From Streptomyces bathyalis (lineage in GTDB: Bacteria > Actinomycetota > Actinomycetes > Streptomycetales > Streptomycetaceae): 64,000 bases of DNA. The translations under genes were made by a program, and so were the position numbers. The stretch covers positions 1,798,001 through 1,862,000 of the forward strand of contig NZ_CP048882.1 of the NCBI RefSeq assembly GCF_015910445.1. The letters are read 5' to 3'. A model generated the notes under the pieces. The model was given only the letters and a program-made list of their open reading frames with translations. It was not told the origin of the DNA and did not search any database. Positions 63,790-64,000 of the stretch are shown piece by piece. The number at the start of each line of letters is the position of its first letter. Position 1 is the stretch's first letter.

Positions 63790-64000
63790 ATGGCGTCGGG
63801 GGGAGCCGTGTCTGGTGCCCGGGTGCTGTCGCGGCCGGTTGTCATGGGTCGGACGGATCAACTCGCCCGCAGGTTCCACTGGTTCGCCGATCCGCGGTTC
63901 CTCGGACCGGGCACGGATCCGGGCCGGGTTCCAGATCCGCTGCCGGGTGTGGGCCCGGTGCCGTGCGGGCGGCGCTCCAGCGAGCGGACGCCCGCTGGGT
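63790..64000 (+). CDS. Possible 5' end of an unrecognised gene, running off the window
   Basis: From ATG 63790 a frame stays open to the window edge (70 codons) and reads LARRFHWFADPRFLGPG and RVPDPLPGVGPVPCGRR. No ribosome-binding site or family is evident, and high GC alone can keep a frame open this long. Confidence 0.2.
   Translation, partial: MASGGAVSGARVLSRPVVMGRTDQLARRFHWFADPRFLGPGTDPGRVPDPLPGVGPVPCGRRSSERTPAG

Noticed and set aside
63790..64000. Start of nsdA, expected near amtB
   Set aside because: The open frame does not resemble the NsdA N-terminus I recall; it was kept only as a low-confidence partial ORF.

Overview
The window is high-GC DNA with Streptomyces-type gene content and codon use. 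The markers are the sporulation sigma factor gene whiG, a four-gene type I signal peptidase cluster, rplS-trmD-rimM-KH-rpsP, rpsB-tsf-pyrH-frr-cdsA, and amtB-glnK-glnD. All functions are read from the sequence and from recalled family knowledge; no database search was made.

Layout, left to right. Positions 1-8000 are a nitrogen/polyamine catabolic block: two aldehyde dehydrogenases, a Lrp/AsnC regulator and a class III aminotransferase. Between them lie a probable aminodeoxyfutalosine deaminase (menaquinone pathway), two small proteins and a broken NTF2-like gene. Positions 8020-16700 hold a PucR-type regulator, a sodium:solute symporter, a TPP-dependent enzyme, an ABC ATPase/permease pair with a degenerate signature motif, and a LOG-family protein. 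Positions 16755-20780 are a thiamine-type importer operon behind a clear TPP riboswitch. rlmN follows.

Positions 22070-27250 are accessory. A 23-bp perfect direct repeat, one copy over the rlmN start codon and the other 2.19 kb away, brackets a segment holding a disrupted membrane-protein gene, an IS5-type transposase remnant and a foreign-looking gene for an internally duplicated protein. Beyond it lie a VOC protein, a small conserved-looking protein and a kinase-TPR protein whose catalytic Asp is Asn (a predicted pseudokinase).

Positions 27419-46871 are mostly conserved housekeeping and development genes on the minus strand, plus a divergent M23 peptidase and a TetR regulator. Stem-loops lie between rpsB and tsf, between tsf and pyrH, and between the KH gene and rimM.

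Positions 47167-55230 are the most striking part: an eight-gene plus-strand operon equivalent to the whole E. coli yhf/php set (YhfZ, YhfY, YhfU, YhfT, Php, YhfS, YhfX, YhfW), in a different order. A perfect palindrome precedes the regulator gene, and its core recurs before yhfY. I know of no assigned function for this system.

Positions 55329-63555 hold a secreted HAD phosphatase, a GNAT acetyltransferase, ffh and the nitrogen operon amtB-glnK-glnD, which has a GlnR-type site upstream. No rRNA, tRNA or CRISPR array was recognised.
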